This document shows positions 54,901 through 62,937 of a DNA stretch of 64,000 nucleotides, in pieces. The notes under the pieces are model-generated. The model was not told the origin of the DNA, ran no database searches, and saw only the letters and a list, made by a program, of their open reading frames with translations. Every line of letters begins with the position of its first letter. Positions within the stretch are counted from its first letter, which is position 1. Both the position numbers and the translations under genes were made by a program. The stretch lies in NCBI RefSeq assembly GCF_001634365.1, contig NZ_CP014578.1, forward strand, positions 1,054,001 to 1,118,000, read 5' to 3'. The DNA is from Paraburkholderia phytofirmans OLGA172 (GTDB lineage Bacteria; Pseudomonadota; Gammaproteobacteria; Burkholderiales; Burkholderiaceae).

Positions 54901-55167
54901 GTTATACGCTCTTGGTTTGAATGACGTCAATGGGGAAATTGAGGGCCGGTAGATGTTCCTGGGGCGGTGGCCGTGCTGACGACAATGCCTACGGCTCTTC
55001 CGACGACGATTGCCGTTTTGGCAAACAGAGCGCAATGTCCCGTTGGAAATGGGCACGCCAGCGACCCACCAAAAAAGAAAGTGAGAGCGGGGCTCTCTGA
55101 GAGCATCGATGCGCAATGCCGCGAGCGCGTACTACATATACGCCGTTGATTATTTTGCGTGCGAGGA
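54901..55167. repeat. probable dispersed Burkholderiales intergenic repeat
   Basis: The stretch at about 54985-55105, read on the minus strand, gives LACPFPTGHCALFAKTAIVV, a phrase I associate with spurious ORFs on recurrent intergenic sequence in this order. It contains GAGAGC GGG GCTCTC (55085-55099) as a hairpin. No gene is supported here. Confidence 0.35.
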
Positions 55168-55584
55168 CTATCGATATTCATCGATCTCGATGGTGCCGCC
55201 GATTGCTTCTATCATCGCCCGAACGTCGTCGGGTACGTCGGGCACTCGGTTGCCGGTCTCGTTGTCCCAGTAACACCAAAACCGCACTTTCACGCATTTA
55301 CGCTCTATCAGCTCACGAAGCCCCGGCCGCGACAGATTCAGCCGTTCGATGAGATAACGCAGATGGGGCTCGAGTTGATCGCTACGAACAAATGATTTGC
55401 TCCCAACGCCCCACAATCCAACTCGGCCCGGCGCGCGGCTTGGACGCCCGGAAGGTGTCGTGAAGTGCTCGCCCTTGGTAATGGCAGTGTCGGGCTTAAC
55501 GCCAAAATAGTCCGTCCAGAACGCGGGCGTTACTGAGTCGCCCGTTACATGAAATGTCGCGTGTGCGCGTTGATGGTCATTCAT
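55168..55584 (-). CDS. DUF4279-family protein, candidate immunity protein
   Basis: A 138-residue soluble protein: HATFHVTGDSVTPAFWTDYFG, KGEHFTTPSGRPSRAPGRVGLWGVGS, LRELIERKCVKVRFWCYWDNE and DVRAMIEAIGGTIEIDEYR. This matches the DUF4279 layout, an all-alpha/beta domain often seen beside polymorphic toxins. It starts 11 bases after the stop of the upstream 261-residue gene, with AGGA at good spacing. Inferred role: immunity partner of that gene's product. Not experimentally known for this family as far as I can say. Confidence 0.75.
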   Translation of the reverse strand: MNDHQRAHATFHVTGDSVTPAFWTDYFGVKPDTAITKGEHFTTPSGRPSRAPGRVGLWGVGSKSFVRSDQLEPHLRYLIERLNLSRPGLRELIERKCVKVRFWCYWDNETGNRVPDVPDDVRAMIEAIGGTIEIDEYR

Positions 55585-55595
55585 CGATGGTCCTG

Positions 55596-56381
55596 TCAGT
55601 TCGCCCAATCGTGGAAATTGGCGATGAAATCTCCATTGAAGTAGACGTCGCCGTTGTCGTGCCAGATGACGTTGTCCGCCGGTCCAAGGCCATTATCGGG
55701 CTTGAAATTGTGCAGCATGTCGCCGAACGTATTTTGGTCGTATCCAAGCATCTTCGCAGCAAACTTCGGGTTGTTCGTCGAGGCGGGCAGTTCTTCAACG
55801 TCGCCCCTTACCGCATCCGGGATGTACTTAAACGGCTGCGTATCGCCTTGCGGCGTGAGATCGTTCGCGGTGTCGGTCAATGACGACACGGCCCCGTTTG
55901 CATAGCGGGCTGCAGCCGCATTTACCTCGTCCACCATGTCGTCATAGCGGTCCATGTAGACCGTCGCAGCCTCGTATGACATGCCCAGCCCCGTCATTAA
56001 CTCCTCACGGAAGCTGGGAAGCCGTTTGGGCTTAGGCGCTGGATCGTTCCACGCGCCCCCTGTCCGCGATTGCTCGGCAATGAGAACGACACTTTCACCG
56101 CGAATCATGGACTGCAAGGTCTGTATGACCTCAAGGTCAGCGCCGCTCTCTGCCAGCCGTTGGTGCCAGTGGAAGTTCGTCCCGAGGAACGAGCGGACGC
56201 GCAGCACAAGTGCGGCGTCCTGAGCCCATACATCGGCGTATGCACGTCGCGCGAACTTCTTGCCTTCTTCAACCGCCAGTTTTTTCTCGGTAGTGGGAAA
56301 GATGCGCCCACTCCCGTAGGAATCCTTGCTGTACATCATCCACCGTTGCAGCGAATCCTTTTTCAGTTCAGTGCCGCCCAT
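55596..56381 (-). CDS. candidate secreted effector with polymorphic-toxin-like C-terminus (261 aa)
   Basis: A 261-residue protein of unrecognised N-terminal family: KLAVEEGKKFARRAYADVWA, SVVLIAEQSRTGGAWNDP, PSFREELMTGLGMSYEAATV. The last 60 residues (NNPKFAAKMLGYDQNTFGDM, then DNVIWHDNGDVYFNGDFIAN, FHDWAN) look like a tail I associate with C-termini of large polymorphic toxins. There is no signal peptide. With a DUF4279 gene directly downstream, the pair fits a toxin/immunity operon, perhaps a type VI cargo. No secretion genes are adjacent. Biochemical activity unknown. Confidence 0.6.
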   Translation of the reverse strand: MGGTELKKDSLQRWMMYSKDSYGSGRIFPTTEKKLAVEEGKKFARRAYADVWAQDAALVLRVRSFLGTNFHWHQRLAESGADLEVIQTLQSMIRGESVVLIAEQSRTGGAWNDPAPKPKRLPSFREELMTGLGMSYEAATVYMDRYDDMVDEVNAAAARYANGAVSSLTDTANDLTPQGDTQPFKYIPDAVRGDVEELPASTNNPKFAAKMLGYDQNTFGDMLHNFKPDNGLGPADNVIWHDNGDVYFNGDFIANFHDWAN

Positions 56382-56833
56382 TGCCAGGTCCTGTCCCTTG
56401 TGACGGTGTAAACCTAGCAGATCGTCTGGGGAAATTGTTTACGAGATACGCTGACTATGGTAAGTAGTTCAAAAGAAACGAAAAAAAAGACCGTTTGCGG
56501 ATCGACTTTGTCATGCCAGTTTCTTCTGGCTGTCCGTTTGTGTTGTGGAGTGCGCCGGCATGTTATTTCGGACACGACTGCAATGCGGCAGGGGCTCGAT
56601 TACTTCTGTATCGAAATCGGCGGCGCTCTGCCGCAGCGAATACGCAATCTATTCGTTGCCGGCTTCACCGGGGCGGTGATTGGTTTCCGCATACACGCAC
56701 GCGCCCAGCGACAGGAGATCCGATGAGCGTATGCGACAGCGAAAATATGTGAGGACAAGCGTTCGCGCTGGAGTTCTGTCGCGTCGGCCTGATCGGTTCC
56801 GGTGAAGCGCCTGGGCTCTTCGGCCTGTAAGGC
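56382..56833. other. fragmentary region upstream of the candidate effector
   Basis: No convincing gene. Short open stretches occur on the plus strand: RNLFVAGFTGAVIGFRIHAR near 56640-56700, and QAFALEFCRVGLIGSGEAPG ending at a TAA just before 56834, the latter preceded in frame by a TGA. They may be remains of decayed genes. Confidence 0.35.
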
Positions 56834-57094
56834 ATGGCTGGCATCAACAAGCTGCAACAGGCCGGCGCGAAGTTTGCCAACAGTCCCATGCTGTGGGCGT
56901 ATCAGGAGCTGCTCGAACCGAAAGCGCTTGCGCCCGGCTATATCTCGGCGGCGGGGGGCGAACGAAAATGGGTAGCCAGAGCGCTTTGCGGGAACTCGAA
57001 ATCCGTGAAAGGCTTTCCAGATAAGACGAAGGCAAGCTACATCAGCGCTATATCGTACTGTTCAGTTTTAGACACTGTGATCCCAGTACGATAA
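56834..57094 (+). CDS. hypothetical protein (86 aa), possibly a fragment
   Basis: An 86-residue ORF with AAGG just before its ATG: MAGINKLQQAGAKFANSPML, then AYQELLEPKALAPGYISA and KSVKGFPDKTKASYISAISY. The composition looks coding but I do not recognise a family. It could be the front of a longer gene that has decayed. Neighbouring sequence is fragmentary. Confidence 0.35.
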   Translation: MAGINKLQQAGAKFANSPMLWAYQELLEPKALAPGYISAAGGERKWVARALCGNSKSVKGFPDKTKASYISAISYCSVLDTVIPVR

Positions 57095-57333
57095 GGGTTA
57101 TAGAACCAGCCGCTTAAGAGGGGCATCCGCCTTGGATCCCATACCAGCGATCCCCAACCCACGCAGGCAATCGTCGCCATATTCTCGTCCTTCAGTCAGG
57201 TATTCGTGAAGGTGATTTTACGAGCGCACCGCAAATCTATAAGTAGTTCTTCTTTATTCTCTTTCGTTCGTTCTGGTCCGCCGCGCGCTGGTCGTGACAC
57301 GACCATTGGGTCATCGCAAACGAGGAGATGGTT
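57095..57333. other. AT-richer leader of the AlpA-like gene
   Basis: No gene. The T-rich stretch at 57240-57270 is noticeably less GC-rich than the core genome and could hold the promoter for the AlpA-like gene. Confidence 0.35.
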
Positions 57334-57564
57334 ATGACGGCGGTATCTAACAGCGGTCTGGAGCGACAACCCTACCGGTTGCCCGAAGTGGGATTTGTGC
57401 GAGCGAAGCATTTGATGGTCGACGTGCTTTCGATTGGGCGGACGACGCTCTACGCATGGATAAAAGCAGGCGTCTTCCCTGCGCCGGTCCCGCTCGGTCC
57501 AAAGGCTGTCGGCTGGCGTGTCGAGGACGTCCGTGCGTGGCTCGCATCAAGGGAACCTGCATAA
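57334..57564 (+). CDS. AlpA-like helix-turn-helix regulator/excisionase
   Basis: A 76-residue protein: VRAKHLMVDVLSIGRTTLYA followed by WIKAGVFPAPVPLGPKAVGW and RVEDVRAWLASREPA. This is the MerR-like winged helix of AlpA-type phage regulators and excisionases. GAGGAG at 57322-57327 gives a six-base spacing to ATG 57334; the ATG at 57328 would overlap it. No integrase gene is nearby, so this looks like a remnant or a mini-element. An intrinsic terminator follows. Confidence 0.78.
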   Translation: MTAVSNSGLERQPYRLPEVGFVRAKHLMVDVLSIGRTTLYAWIKAGVFPAPVPLGPKAVGWRVEDVRAWLASREPA

Positions 57565-57610
57565 AGGCTACTGTCAGCGCAGCGCTGAACTCTTTGGCGC
57601 GTGTGCACCA

Positions 57611-57641
57611 AGCCCTGTCGAAGACGCAGCGGGGCTTTTTT
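57611..57641 (+). terminator. intrinsic terminator after the AlpA-like gene
   Basis: AGCCCTG pairs with CGGGGCT across a 15-nt loop, followed by TTTTTT. Confidence 0.7.
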
Positions 57642-57707
57642 GCCGCCTTACGCCTTTGCCGTCGTTCGGTTCGAGCGGCAGGAGCCGCTCAATGGTCGAC
57701 AGATGAG

Positions 57708-57738
57708 GTCGCATCTGGAATCGACTTCCAGATGCGAC
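57708..57738. repeat. perfect 13-bp inverted repeat
   Basis: GTCGCATCTGGAA and its exact complement flank a TCGAC loop. It lies between the convergent AlpA-like and 78-residue genes, 18 nt beyond the latter's stop. There is no T-run, so a terminator for the minus-strand gene, a protein site or a recombination site are all possible. Confidence 0.85.
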
Positions 57739-57755
57739 ACACAAAAGGAGTGGAG

Positions 57756-57992
57756 TCATCCAGTAAACACGGTGGCGATCGTCGCGCCGTTGCACATTAC
57801 CGGCAGGCGGATGTCTCTTTTGACGCCGAGCCTCTGCAGTTCGTTGATGATGCGCGAGATTGATACGTCGGGCGCATCCACATCTACCCATGCGCCGTGC
57901 TCGTCATTGTTCAACTCAATCTGCATCTTGGTGCGCAGGTTCGCGCCCACGTAGTCACCCAACTGCACGAGCCGTGTTTCGAGGCGGGTCAC
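57756..57992 (-). CDS. hypothetical protein (78 aa), start codon uncertain
   Basis: RLETRLVQLGDYVGANLRTK, MQIELNNDEHGAWVDVDAPD, then RLGVKRDIRLPVMCNGATIA. A coiled-coil-like N-terminus leads into a small alpha/beta part. The GTG at 57992 opens the listed ORF, but coding continues upstream as VTSEDQKSLKEVLQR to AGGAG-ATC-GTT near 58040. There an ATG seems to have become ATC, so the gene may start at a non-standard codon or be recently damaged. Family unknown; phage-like context. Confidence 0.5.
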   Translation of the reverse strand: MTRLETRLVQLGDYVGANLRTKMQIELNNDEHGAWVDVDAPDVSISRIINELQRLGVKRDIRLPVMCNGATIATVFTG

Positions 57993-58182
57993 GCGCTGAA
58001 GGACTTCCTTCAGCGATTTCTGGTCTTCACTCGTAACGATCTCCTAGTGGTCATCCCGTATTGAGGACAGGACGGCATGAACCCTCTTGTCCGCGTGTCA
58101 CTGCAGGTGAGCCGAGGCGACCGTATAGCGGCTTCTCCAGTCGTCAGACTCACCCATATTTAATCAAAAGCACAGAATACTC

Positions 58183-58527
58183 TCAATAAAAAATATCTTT
58201 AATAATCAATAACGTAGATATTTTTTTGGACATTTGTGTACGGCGTGATTGGCGCTTTCCGGCTCGAGCGGCGAGGAATAGCGCGCTGCGCCCGTCTTGC
58301 GCCCGGACGTATTGCGTCGATTCTGCATCGGCCTTCTCTACCGGCGATCCGGGCGGATTGAGCAACAGATTTAAGATCTGTTCGCGGTCGCAGCCCTTCG
58401 GCTCATGACGGGTAGCTATCAGGCACAACTCGGCCAGGAGCGGTCCTTCGCAGTTGGTTGGCGAACGTCTGCTGACGAGCGACCAGTCGCCATTTGGCGA
58501 CGCGAATGAAACGATGGTTTGCTACAT
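58183..58527 (-). pseudogene. possible pseudogene: ATG followed at once by TAG, then a long open frame
   Basis: The frame reads ATG-TAG at 58527-58522, then QTIVSFASPNGDWSLVSRRS, PLLAELCLIATRHEPKGCDR, EQILNLLLNPPGSPVEKADA and on to an AT-rich end at 58183. The composition is protein-like for about 100 residues and no other start is available except a TTG at 58428. Either a nonsense-damaged gene or chance. Family not recognised. Confidence 0.3.
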
Positions 58528-58677
58528 GCCAATCCGTCGTCCAGAGGCTGCACTGCGGGGCGTTACGATTACTATAAATAACATAGACCCGAAGTGTCCC
58601 ATACAGATGAATCTTGACGGTCAATGGGAAGCGCGGAGTCGTCGGCATTGCCAGCAATCCTGTGCGAAGGAAGGACA

Positions 58678-58995
58678 ATGAAACGAGTTGGCGCATGCTC
58701 GAAACTCGGAGCGGTTGTATCGATCTGCTGCGCCATTGGCTTCGCGCAAGGCTGATGTACTGTATATCCATCTCAGCACTGCAGATCAACGGTAGAAGTC
58801 TGGCAAACCGACGAAGCTGTCCCGTTTCCCGAGCTATGGCAAGGTGCCAAATGCCAGCGTGCGTTTTCCTGCACCCAAAAAACAAGGACGTCACAGGTGG
58901 TTTCTTCGGTCTGTATGCATGCGGTGACCTGCTTGTTTCTTCACTCCCGCCATCATTGCGGAGATCGGTGCAATATGAAACAGACGTCTGTTTGA
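58678..58995 (+). pseudogene. possible damaged secreted protein: signal-like start with an in-frame TGA
   Basis: AAGGACA-ATG gives MKRVGACSKLGAVVSICCAI and GFAQG, a signal-peptide shape, then TGA at 58753-58755. The same frame stays open to 58995 with several cysteines (CTVYPSQHCRSTVEVWQTDE). A nonsense-mutated small secreted protein is the simplest reading. Evidence is thin. Confidence 0.25.
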
Positions 58996-59129
58996 TTTCG
59001 CGCGATCTAAGGAAGTCTTTTCCAGGAAGGGAGAAGACAGAGGCTCGGGTCCGATTCTACGGGCGTCCATCTGTATGAGGCGAGGATGTTGCGCGTCGCA
59101 GGTAACCGGCGCCAGCAATAGAGGCATCG

Positions 59130-60778
59130 TAAAAAGTCGGCCTTGCAGAAGTTCGTGAAGCCCCGCCTGGCCAAGCGATGCAGTTTGTTGGAGGGTAATA
59201 GAACTCCCAGAACGAATATCGATCTGATAAAGATTCTGGGAGTTTCGGAGTGGTCGCCAATGAGCACGCCTGATTTCTTTCGTAGCCGTCTGGACGCGAT
59301 GATTGATCTACGTCACCCGCTTGCCGTGTTGGCAACGAAGATGTCATGGGCTTCAATCGAAACGACGCTTGCTCCCCTGTTCGAGCGACGTTCACGCGAT
59401 GGACGGGTGAGCGAAGCGGTTGACCTGTTTGGCTCGAACTCGCTGGAATTTGCCGGTGGCGTCAGTGCGGCTGGACGTCCGCGCTTGCCTATGCGGCTGA
59501 TGGTGGGTCTGCTGTACCTGAAGCACGCCTACAACGAGAGTGACGAAACGGTGTGCGAGCGCTGGGCACAGGACGTGTACTTTCAGTTCTTCTGCGGCGA
59601 GGAGTATTTCCAGCCGCGTCTGCCGTGCGACCCGACCAACCTGGTGCGTTTTCGGCAGGCGCTGGGCGAAGCCGGTGTCGAGGAGCTGCTCGCGGCGACG
59701 ATCGCGGCTGCGGTGCAGATGAAGGCGGTGACGCCGGTCGAATTCGAGCGCGTGATTGTCGACACCACGGTGCAGGAGAAGGCGATTGCGTATCCGACCG
59801 ACAGCCGTCTGCTTGAGGTGGCGCGGGCCAGACTCGTTCAGTTGGCGCAACGCGCAGGGTTGGGGCTGAAGCAAACGTACGAGCGCGAAGGCAAGCGACT
59901 GCGTCGCCGCGCGGGCGGCTATGCCCATGCGAAGCAGTTCAGGCGCCTGCGTCGTGTACTCAAGCGTCAGCGCACGGTACTGGGACGGTTGCTGCGCGAT
60001 ATCGAACGCAAGCTGTCTGGAGCTTCAGACGAACGGCAGGCACAACTGCGCGTCTGGCTTGAGCGGGCCTGGCGCATTTGCCACCAACGTCCAAAGGACA
60101 GGAACAAACTCTACGCACTGCATGCGCCTGAAGTTGAATGCATTGGGAAAGGAAAGGCACGCCAGCCCTACGAGTTCGGCGTCAAGGTGAGCCTCGCGAT
60201 CACGGAGAAACAAGGGTTGATCGTCGGTGCGCGGGCGTTCCCCGGCAACCCCTATGACGGCCATACGCTGGCCGAGCAACTCGAACAGAGCTCCATTCTG
60301 TTGCAGGACCTGCCCGGTACACCACAGCCGAAGACCGTGTTGGTCGATCTCGGGTTTCGCGGCGTCGACGTGGAGGTATCATCAGTACACCTGATTCATC
60401 GCGGCAAACACAGGACACTGACCAGCACGCAGCGACGTTGGCTCAAGCGACGCCAGGCGATTGAACCGATCATCGGCCATGTGAAGCACGACCACGGTAT
60501 GCGTCGCTGCTGGCTCAAAGGACAAACCGGCGATGCGCTGCATGCCGTGCTGTGCGCCACGGGCTACAACCTGCGCTGGCTGTTGCGCGCGATTGTTCGC
60601 CTGGGTCTGGGGCCCATCTTTTTTGTCCTCGCCTGGCTGCATTCGATCGCCGATGTCCTGTCGCATCCGCTGCTTGCGCACCGGGAACGCTTCCGGCGGG
60701 CTAACCGTCCCGCTCCGACAAAATACCCGATCGGCGTCGTGCGTCAAGCAAACTGAATTTTGCAGGGCCGACTAAAAA
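59130..60778 (+). mobile_element. IS5-type insertion sequence with 6-bp target duplication
   Basis: The element spans about 59136-60772 (1637 bp). The ends are imperfect inverted repeats: GTCGGCCTTGCAGAAGTTC on the left, complement of a GTCGGCCCTGCAAAATTC end on the right. TAAAAA occurs immediately outside both ends (59130-59135, 60773-60778), a target-site duplication. One transposase gene fills it. It appears complete and potentially active. Confidence 0.88.
59260..60756 (+). CDS. IS5/IS1182-type DDE transposase
   Basis: A 498-residue DDE transposase. It starts MSTPDFFRSRLDAMIDLRHP, with an N-terminal DUF772-like region (LMVGLLYLKHAYNESDETVC, ERWAQDVYFQFFCGEEYF). The catalytic acids are in VIVDTTVQEKAIAYPTDSRL, KTVLVDLGFRGVDVE and QAIEPIIGHVKHDHGMRRCW. 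ATG 59260 is the family start; the 39-residue upstream reading comes from the IS terminus. No frameshift, so it should be functional. Confidence 0.92.
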   Translation: MSTPDFFRSRLDAMIDLRHPLAVLATKMSWASIETTLAPLFERRSRDGRVSEAVDLFGSNSLEFAGGVSAAGRPRLPMRLMVGLLYLKHAYNESDETVCERWAQDVYFQFFCGEEYFQPRLPCDPTNLVRFRQALGEAGVEELLAATIAAAVQMKAVTPVEFERVIVDTTVQEKAIAYPTDSRLLEVARARLVQLAQRAGLGLKQTYEREGKRLRRRAGGYAHAKQFRRLRRVLKRQRTVLGRLLRDIERKLSGASDERQAQLRVWLERAWRICHQRPKDRNKLYALHAPEVECIGKGKARQPYEFGVKVSLAITEKQGLIVGARAFPGNPYDGHTLAEQLEQSSILLQDLPGTPQPKTVLVDLGFRGVDVEVSSVHLIHRGKHRTLTSTQRRWLKRRQAIEPIIGHVKHDHGMRRCWLKGQTGDALHAVLCATGYNLRWLLRAIVRLGLGPIFFVLAWLHSIADVLSHPLLAHRERFRRANRPAPTKYPIGVVRQAN

Positions 60779-60794
60779 GTCATTCCGTATACAT

Positions 60795-60822
60795 TTTACA
60801 TATTGGTTTGCATTACTATAAG
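60795..60822 (+). promoter_or_regulatory. sigma70-like promoter next to the IS right end
   Basis: TTTACA (60795-60800), 16-bp spacer, TATAAG (60817-60822), in AT-rich sequence 17 bp outside the IS target duplication. It points toward the 34-residue lipoprotein stub. Confidence 0.45.
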
Positions 60823-60890
60823 TTTAGATGAGAGCTAAGACTCGCCGTGAGAGGAAGGGCTTGAAAAAGCCTTTATATAGGGGGATAAAA

Positions 60891-60995
60891 ATGAAAGTGC
60901 GTCTGAAGCAGGCTTGCCTTCTTGCAGTGTTACCCGCTTTGTCGGCGTGCGATACGTTTGACAGGGAGTACGTCAGATCAGACCGGCGTTCTTGA
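60891..60995 (+). pseudogene. truncated lipoprotein gene (34-aa stub)
   Basis: GGGGAT before ATG 60891, then MKVRLKQACLLAVLPALSAC with a perfect lipobox (LSAC) and DTFDREYVRSDRRS before TGA. Only the signal peptide and about a dozen mature residues remain. It looks like the 5' end of a lipoprotein gene whose body has been lost or frameshifted. A very small functional lipoprotein cannot be excluded. Confidence 0.5.
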
Positions 60996-61241
60996 CCCAA
61001 GACGCTCGGCGCTCCCAGGCGAGCAAAGCGCATTCACGCCGACCTTTTCGCCTGCTTTGATGCGGAGCCGGATTTTCACTCACGGAAAAGCTTGTTTCAT
61101 GAGAGTATTTACGTGCAGAACGATAACTGTTAATCGATTCTCGACAACCACGCTTCCGGTCCAGGCAGTCATTCGACCGTTCGCTGGAGCAGTCGCAATG
61201 ATTGTTCAATTCGTCTCAGCGAAAACAATGGGGAGTTGACA
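60996..61241. other. intergenic, lipoprotein stub to MBL-fold gene
   Basis: 246 bases. No gene or structured element supported beyond the GGGAG ribosome site of the next gene (61231-61235). Confidence 0.4.
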
Positions 61242-62375
61242 GTGAACGAAGACTATTTGGGTAGCCGGTCGCGTCGCCGCTTGCTGCGCGCTGGAGGCGC
61301 AGGTGCGCTGGGTGTGATGTCGGGAAGCGCATTGCTCGGCTTGTCGCGGGTTGCGTTCGCCGAGCCGTTGACTGGCGGGGTGCCGGTCGTCGACACCGTA
61401 TCGGTGCGGGTCGTAACTGATTCATCGTATTCGGGACTGGAGCCGAGTCGTCGCGTCGGCAATGTTGACGTTCAACGGTTTGGCCTGCCACTCACGAAAG
61501 ATCACGCGCCCCGCCTGACGCTTGAGAACGAATGGGGTCTTTCCTTGCACGTCGAATCCTCGCAAGGCGCGCAGACGCGGCAAATCCTGATTGACTTTGG
61601 TTATACGCCGGAGACGCTGAACAATAACATCGGCCTGTTGAAAATTAATCCTGCGCAACTCGACGCGCTACTGCTCACGCACGGCCATTACGATCATTTC
61701 GGTGGCATGGTTGGCTTCCTGCAAAACAGCCGCGGCAAGTTGAAAGAACAGTTACCAATCTATCTCGGCGGCGAGGAATGCTTTTGTACACGCGAGAATC
61801 GCGGCGGCCAGTTCGGTTCGCTCGACCGGCAGGCAATGCGCGACGCCAATCTGGTCATCACCTTTGCAGAACGACCCGCAGTTGTTGCAGATCACGCATT
61901 CACCACGGGCTGGATCGATCAAACCACGTTTGAGAAACCGATCAACCCAAGCATCATGACCGTTGGTTTGCATGACGGTGTCGGTTGTGCGGGCAACAAG
62001 CTGCCACCGGAAAAGCAGAACGTCACCTCGATACCCGATGATTTCCAGCATGAGCAGAGCACGGCTTATCTGGTCAAGGATCGGGGGCTTGTGGTGTTGA
62101 CGTCTTGTGCGCATCGCGGCGTGCTCAATACGGTCAAGACAGCGATGAGAGTGTCGGGCGTCACCAAGGTTCATGCGATCGTTGGCGGCTTTCATCTCGC
62201 GCCGCAGCCGACGGAGTATCAGCAAGCCACTGTGAACCAGTTAAAGGAAATCAATCCGGACTATCTGATCCCGATGCACTGCTCAGGCGAATCGTTCTAC
62301 GCGATGGCGACGCAAGCGATGCCGGGCAAAGTATTGTGGTCTTCGACCGGCACGCGCTTCACATTCGGCGCTTGA
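61242..62375 (+). CDS. Tat-exported metallo-beta-lactamase-fold hydrolase
   Basis: A 377-residue protein. The twin-arginine signal SRSRRRLLRAGGAGALGVMS ends near VAFAEP, so it is folded in the cytoplasm and exported. The MBL core has LLTHGHYDHFGGMVGFL (metal-binding HxHxDH), TSCAHRGVLNTV and VGGFHLAP, with a late histidine in LIPMHCSGES. This layout is the DHPPS-like MBL subgroup (7,8-dihydropterin-6-methyl-4-(beta-D-ribofuranosyl)-aminobenzene-5'-phosphate synthase-related). GTG 61242 is chosen because GGGAG lies six bases upstream; TTG 61236 is less good. Substrate unknown. Confidence 0.88.
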   Translation: MNEDYLGSRSRRRLLRAGGAGALGVMSGSALLGLSRVAFAEPLTGGVPVVDTVSVRVVTDSSYSGLEPSRRVGNVDVQRFGLPLTKDHAPRLTLENEWGLSLHVESSQGAQTRQILIDFGYTPETLNNNIGLLKINPAQLDALLLTHGHYDHFGGMVGFLQNSRGKLKEQLPIYLGGEECFCTRENRGGQFGSLDRQAMRDANLVITFAERPAVVADHAFTTGWIDQTTFEKPINPSIMTVGLHDGVGCAGNKLPPEKQNVTSIPDDFQHEQSTAYLVKDRGLVVLTSCAHRGVLNTVKTAMRVSGVTKVHAIVGGFHLAPQPTEYQQATVNQLKEINPDYLIPMHCSGESFYAMATQAMPGKVLWSSTGTRFTFGA

Positions 62376-62937
62376 ACGTTGCCGAACGCACGCGGTATAC
62401 CGGCGCACATGCCGGCAGTGATGTCGCGTACCGTTAAGCCTTAAAGCCCGTTCCACGATTTATCCATTGAGCTGCGCGCTGACAGACGCGCGGCAATGGT
62501 GCGCTGCGTTGCCGCAGCCAGACGCTTCACTTGAGCGGGAACTGCATCTGTTAGCTGGCAGCGCAGGCAAGAAATCATTCGCGAGCGTCTCTTATGGAGA
62601 TTGGGCCGGACCGAGGCAACTTCCGGGCCAGTGGCTCAGATGGGTCGATCAGAGCCGGTCGTCGTCGGGCTCAGTTCGGCCACAAGCCGCCAGACGGTCA
62701 GAGGACCTGAACGGCGGCTCTCGGCCCGAGACCCGCCACTTCCCGATAACCGGATGCGCTTGGTCGCCGGGCTTGCCCTCGTATTCGCTCAACGTCTCGC
62801 GCTCCTGTGAACCGATTGCCTATCGGCCGAACCTTGGCTTGCCTTTACCCCTCGGATACGCGACATTTCTGGAATCGCCAGTAGCGAAGCAGAACACCCT
62901 GATCCAAGGCGGTTCGCAACCTCTGCATCCAGGAACA
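62376..62937. other. intergenic, MBL-fold gene to LysR gene
   Basis: 562 bases. An open frame runs through it into the LysR gene but its translation is Ser/Arg/Pro-rich and non-coding in character. No supported feature. Confidence 0.4.

Larger units (their letters stand above)
57993..59129. other. decayed region left of the insertion sequence
   Basis: AT-rich at 58140-58230, then fragmentary. Apart from the two broken ORFs listed separately, I see no convincing gene, tRNA or repeat. Confidence 0.4.

Noticed and set aside
54835..55116. Minus-strand ORF between the RHH and DUF4279 genes
   Set aside because: Translation matches a familiar spurious ORF over an intergenic repeat and lacks a ribosome site.
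58678..58995. Selenoprotein with in-frame TGA
   Set aside because: No SECIS-like hairpin seen after the TGA and no selenocysteine genes in the window; nonsense decay is simpler.
62467..62937. 157-residue N-terminal extension of the LysR protein
   Set aside because: Ser/Arg/Pro-rich, no homology expected, and a good ribosome site precedes the internal ATG at 62938.
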